Origin: Pseudomonas cremoris
GTDB taxonomy: Bacteria > Pseudomonadota > Gammaproteobacteria > Pseudomonadales > Pseudomonadaceae
NCBI RefSeq assembly: GCF_014230465.1
Contig: NZ_JAAXCY010000017.1
Coordinates: 54,204 to 118,203, forward strand
Length of the DNA stretch: 64,000 bases
Direction of reading: 5' to 3'
A program made the translations under genes and the position numbers. A model generated the notes under the pieces. That model was not told where the DNA came from. It was given only the letters and a program-made list of their open reading frames with translations, and did no database searches. Shown piece after piece: positions 61,616 to 64,000 of the stretch. Within the stretch, counting starts at the first letter, position 1; every line of letters begins with the position of its first letter.

Positions 61616-61755
61616 CCACTGTAGTGAGCGAGCTTGCTCGCGCTGGGCTGCGGAGCAGCCCTGATACAGGTAAATGTCGATCTACCTGAAGAAACCCTTT
61701 GCCTGAAGGGGGCGGCTTCGCGGCCCAGCGCGAGCAAGCTCGCTCACTACAGTGG
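61616..61755. repeat. long inverted repeat (REP/MITE-like), copy 2
   Basis: Arms of 33 bases, starting CCACTGTAGTGAGCGAGCTT, are perfect inverted copies of each other around a partly paired middle that includes GGCTGCGGAGCAGCC and GGCGGCTTCGCGGCC. It is the same family as 47447-47580, with G-C to A-T swaps on both sides of the stem. It begins 40 bases after the carboxypeptidase stop codon. Confidence 0.85.
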
Positions 61756-62058
61756 GAAAATTTGTGCGTGTAGGAATTTTCATTTTTACTCGCTAAACGT
61801 TACTTCTGCGTAAACTTAAGAGCGATTAAAGTAGTATCTTCATAAATTATCTTTTGTCAGATATTTCATCTGTGAAATGCGTAATCGAATATGTAAAGTG
61901 CCGACTTGAAATCTTTTTTCGGTTCTCGGAGGTGTTGAGTTGTATAGATATGCTAGTGCCTTTCATTATTCTTGTGCTTCATGAATTAAATTCTGTTCTG
62001 TTGTGGCGTGTTTAGGTGTTTTGCGCAAAGTGTTGCGCATCTAAGTTGAGGTTGAAAA
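61756..62058. other. low-GC gap, no gene seen
   Basis: These roughly 300 bases are distinctly AT-rich and mark the switch into the Rhs-associated segment. No ORF with recognisable protein character was found. It should hold the promoter of the gene at 62059. Confidence 0.45.
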
Positions 62059-62712
62059 ATGAAAATCCCATTTTTTCTGGAAGTCGTTGAGCAAGAGCAA
62101 TCAACGCTATTGCGTAAACAAATGCGAACTGCAGGTTGTGTGTTTGAGTTCGTAGTATTTTCGCCAATTAGCAATGCCCCTATTAATGAGAGCCTTCATC
62201 GGCATGCCCTATTGGGTATGGAGTACTTTCAAGTCGCCGAGTACAAAGCTCCTGAACTTGCAGAAGCTGGAAGTTATCTCCCTTCTCACTTTGACCCGAT
62301 TCCAGGCTGGGATTGGGATGTCGAGGGCGCGGTAGCTACGCCACTGACATTGGATGAGATTCGCAGTCTTACCGTTATGCAAAAAGATATGTCAGGACCG
62401 ACAGCGCTCTACTTGGCGTTCTGTCACCCGCCCTACAGCGCCCGGTTTAAAAATGGGGAACGCGAAGCGCAGGCCCTCTATTCAGAGTGGTTGCAACTGC
62501 TAGGTATCGAAGCGCAGGACGATGTCGTGGTCATAAATTGGGTGGGCAATTATGAGGAGAAATGGGGGCGACTTGAGGGTAATACCCCTCAGGAACGTCC
62601 TTGGGGAGAGTATTTTGAGTGGGGGTTGGAGTGGTGGGGTATCTGGTGTCTCACTGTGTGGAACCCCAGGAAGCGGACGCTTAGTGTTTTAGTAGCTAGT
62701 ACTTCAGATTGA
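62059..62712 (+). CDS. hypothetical protein next to an Rhs toxin module
   Basis: This 217-residue protein is not recognised. It is acidic, rich in tryptophan toward the end (WGEYFEWGLEWWGIWCLTVWNP), and has no signal peptide or membrane span. It lies in a lower-GC stretch and is convergent with the Rhs and immunity genes. Such neighbours are often stray immunity proteins left by earlier toxin swaps, but nothing in the sequence proves that. Confidence 0.65.
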   Translation: MKIPFFLEVVEQEQSTLLRKQMRTAGCVFEFVVFSPISNAPINESLHRHALLGMEYFQVAEYKAPELAEAGSYLPSHFDPIPGWDWDVEGAVATPLTLDEIRSLTVMQKDMSGPTALYLAFCHPPYSARFKNGEREAQALYSEWLQLLGIEAQDDVVVINWVGNYEEKWGRLEGNTPQERPWGEYFEWGLEWWGIWCLTVWNPRKRTLSVLVASTSD

Positions 62713-62800
62713 CCGTATTTTCGGCTGGGCTGCTTCATAGCCCAGCACTCGTGGGCAAACTCTCCAAGAATTCAGAGTTTGAGAAGAAGGCTAGATATTC

Positions 62801-63217
62801 CTACCACGTTGATTGGTCTTCGAGGCTGGCTTTTTGGAGGTCATCTTTCCAGACTTCATAGGCGAGTCGGTAGATGTCGGCGAAGAAACCGCGGGGGTCG
62901 GCAATTTCTGTTTCGTCCCAAGCCATGGTTATATATTCGTCGTAATCGCTTTCGAATTCTTTCGAAAAGTTGAAATTAGGATTGTCTAGTGCGTTTCTTA
63001 GCGCAGATATCAACAGGAGTCGATGTCTGTATGATAGGTGCATAAGGTCTTTCAGGATAAAAGAAACTATAATTGTTTTTCTGTGTTCTTCGTTATTAGG
63101 GTCGTACTTCCATAGTTCTTTTCCAATTGTATCTTCAAGGTCATATATTGATAGCGCTCCCAATATGTGAGAAATGTTAGGGGTGTATGGGGTTTTCATG
63201 AAAGGGCATTTGATCAT
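62801..63217 (-). CDS. probable immunity protein of the Rhs toxin
   Basis: This 138-residue acidic protein has no known motif. It starts at ATG 63217, seven bases after the Rhs stop codon, with AGTGAG as ribosome site. A longer reading to 63301 would run into the toxin gene and is less likely. The position directly behind a toxin C-terminus, the small acidic nature and the low GC are what is seen in polymorphic toxin immunity genes. The function is inferred from context only. Confidence 0.7.
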   Translation of the reverse strand: MIKCPFMKTPYTPNISHILGALSIYDLEDTIGKELWKYDPNNEEHRKTIIVSFILKDLMHLSYRHRLLLISALRNALDNPNFNFSKEFESDYDEYITMAWDETEIADPRGFFADIYRLAYEVWKDDLQKASLEDQSTW

Positions 63218-63224
63218 TGTCTGC

Positions 63225-64000
63225 TCACTTAGGGAACGCGGTAAATGGCCGAGTCGGATTGCTTCTATCAAATCTGATTTCGGCTTTGTCCATATTCTCA
63301 ATGTATCTGGGGTTGTTTACGTTCCTGCTGTTAGGTTTGTAACCTCGACCGGCGCCAGGCAGGTCCACCACCACCACTGGATTACCATTTCTATCAAACC
63401 CCGTAGGAGATGGCGAATCACCCTGCATCCTACCTATGGCTTTATTTATCGCATGAAGCTGCATTCTCCAGGATTTAAATTGAGAACTGGAATTGATAGC
63501 TCCCCTTTGACCAGTGGTTGGGTTTGTTCCATCTATAGATCGTTGCTTCAAAGCGTTATCTGGTATCTCTGGGCCATGCTTTTCAACCGTATGCATGTCG
63601 TATTCCTGTTCCCAGCCGAGTACCTTTCGTTTTGCATTTATCTCTGCAAGCTCACCTATTTTCGCCTGTCGCTCAGCTCGCGTCAGTTGAGGTAGCGCAG
63701 GTGTGCCCTCATTAACGCTAGGCTTCGGATGGGCACCGGAACTAGCAGGCTCACAGCCATCTCCACCTGGGCATGTGCTCAACCCTAATGGGTCGATCCA
63801 CCCTGTAGGATTGGGCGTGTACTGATATCCGTTGATCCCACCCGCCAACTTCACCGGATCAGGTGTCAGGTAGCGACCAATATCCGGATTGTAGTAGCGA
63901 TGGCGGTTGTAGTGCAGCCCGCTTTCTTGGTCGAAATACTGGCCCTGAAACCGTATTGGGTTGTCGATTTTTCCGATGTCGAGGCGGCTGATTTCGCCGT
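63225..64000 (-). CDS. Rhs-family polymorphic toxin, C-terminal part (5' end beyond the window)
   Basis: The last ~258 codons of an Rhs protein are present. The core ends with the standard hallmark: FQGQYFDQESGLHYNRHRYY, then NPDIGRYLTPDPV, then NPTGWIDPLGL. About 185 residues follow as the variable toxin domain, which is lower in GC. It includes MHTVEKHGPEIPDNALKQR and SSQFKSWRMQLHAINKAIG. A His followed by a HxP-like segment, then Arg, Ser and an AI helix recalls RNase-A-like CdiA toxins, but the match is loose. Rhs toxins are delivered by T6SS or cell contact. The locus has hcp at its other end but no full T6SS. Confidence 0.85.
   Translation of the reverse strand, partial: GEISRLDIGKIDNPIRFQGQYFDQESGLHYNRHRYYNPDIGRYLTPDPVKLAGGINGYQYTPNPTGWIDPLGLSTCPGGDGCEPASSGAHPKPSVNEGTPALPQLTRAERQAKIGELAEINAKRKVLGWEQEYDMHTVEKHGPEIPDNALKQRSIDGTNPTTGQRGAINSSSQFKSWRMQLHAINKAIGRMQGDSPSPTGFDRNGNPVVVVDLPGAGRGYKPNSRNVNNPRYIENMDKAEIRFDRSNPTRPFTAFPK

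Noticed and set aside
63174..63695. 173-codon plus-strand frame opposite the Rhs tail
   Set aside because: The minus-strand frame carries the Rhs hallmark and coupled immunity gene; the plus-strand translation shows no domain.

Overview
The window reads as chromosomal DNA of a fluorescent Pseudomonas, most likely of the P. fluorescens group. It is GC-rich, it carries a long block of pyoverdine genes (peptide synthetases, FpvA-type receptor, PvdE, PvdO, PvdN, PvdM, PvdP), and its Hcp and phosphatase/kinase genes match the second type VI secretion system of P. aeruginosa (HSI-II). No rRNA, tRNA, CRISPR array, insertion sequence or prophage was seen.

Left end (1-4134): a class III aminotransferase and a polyamine-type periplasmic binding protein, a DUF1543 gene, and a divergent aldo/keto reductase. 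Next (4186-9224) is a wrecked type VI secretion locus. It keeps hcp, a single ORF whose front is TssA-like and whose back is the C-terminal domain of TssM/IcmF, then a PP2C phosphatase and a Ser/Thr kinase. Everything normally between tssA and the end of tssM is absent. Two small genes follow.

A second join lies near 9680. The first ~46 codons of an EIIC-like membrane gene run out of frame into the middle of an NRPS condensation domain, so the first pyoverdine synthetase has no native start. Three synthetase genes (about 9683-36630) hold seven adenylation domains and end in a thioesterase. My hand-read specificity codes give (missing part)-Asp-D-basic-basic-D-Gln-Ser-D-Asp-basic, where Asp may be hydroxylated. 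The 3' end of the cluster is an alpha/beta hydrolase, then fpvA and pvdE, then pvdM-pvdN-pvdO facing pvdP. The pvdM/pvdP divide holds two perfect PvdS-type iron-starvation boxes back to back inside one palindrome. A third perfect box lies upstream of pvdE.

From 47447 to 59147 the content turns to regulation and sulfur/amino-acid metabolism. It holds a LuxR-type regulator, methionine gamma-lyase with a divergent Lrp/AsnC regulator, and a two-component pair. An Fe(II) oxygenase with a metQ-metN-metI-like importer, an SfnR-like sigma54 activator, and a MocR-type regulator divergent from a LysE exporter complete it. A MASE2-GGDEF diguanylate cyclase and a secreted M20 carboxypeptidase follow. The right end (61763-64000) is lower in GC. 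It holds an unrecognised gene, a probable immunity gene, and the C-terminal part of an Rhs polymorphic toxin that runs off the window.

Two long inverted repeats of one family (47447-47580 and 61616-61755) are REP/MITE-like. The outer bases of the first supply the stop codons of both neighbouring genes. PvdS, PvdL, PvdA, PvdH, PvdQ and the PvdRT-OpmQ exporter are not here and would have to be elsewhere.
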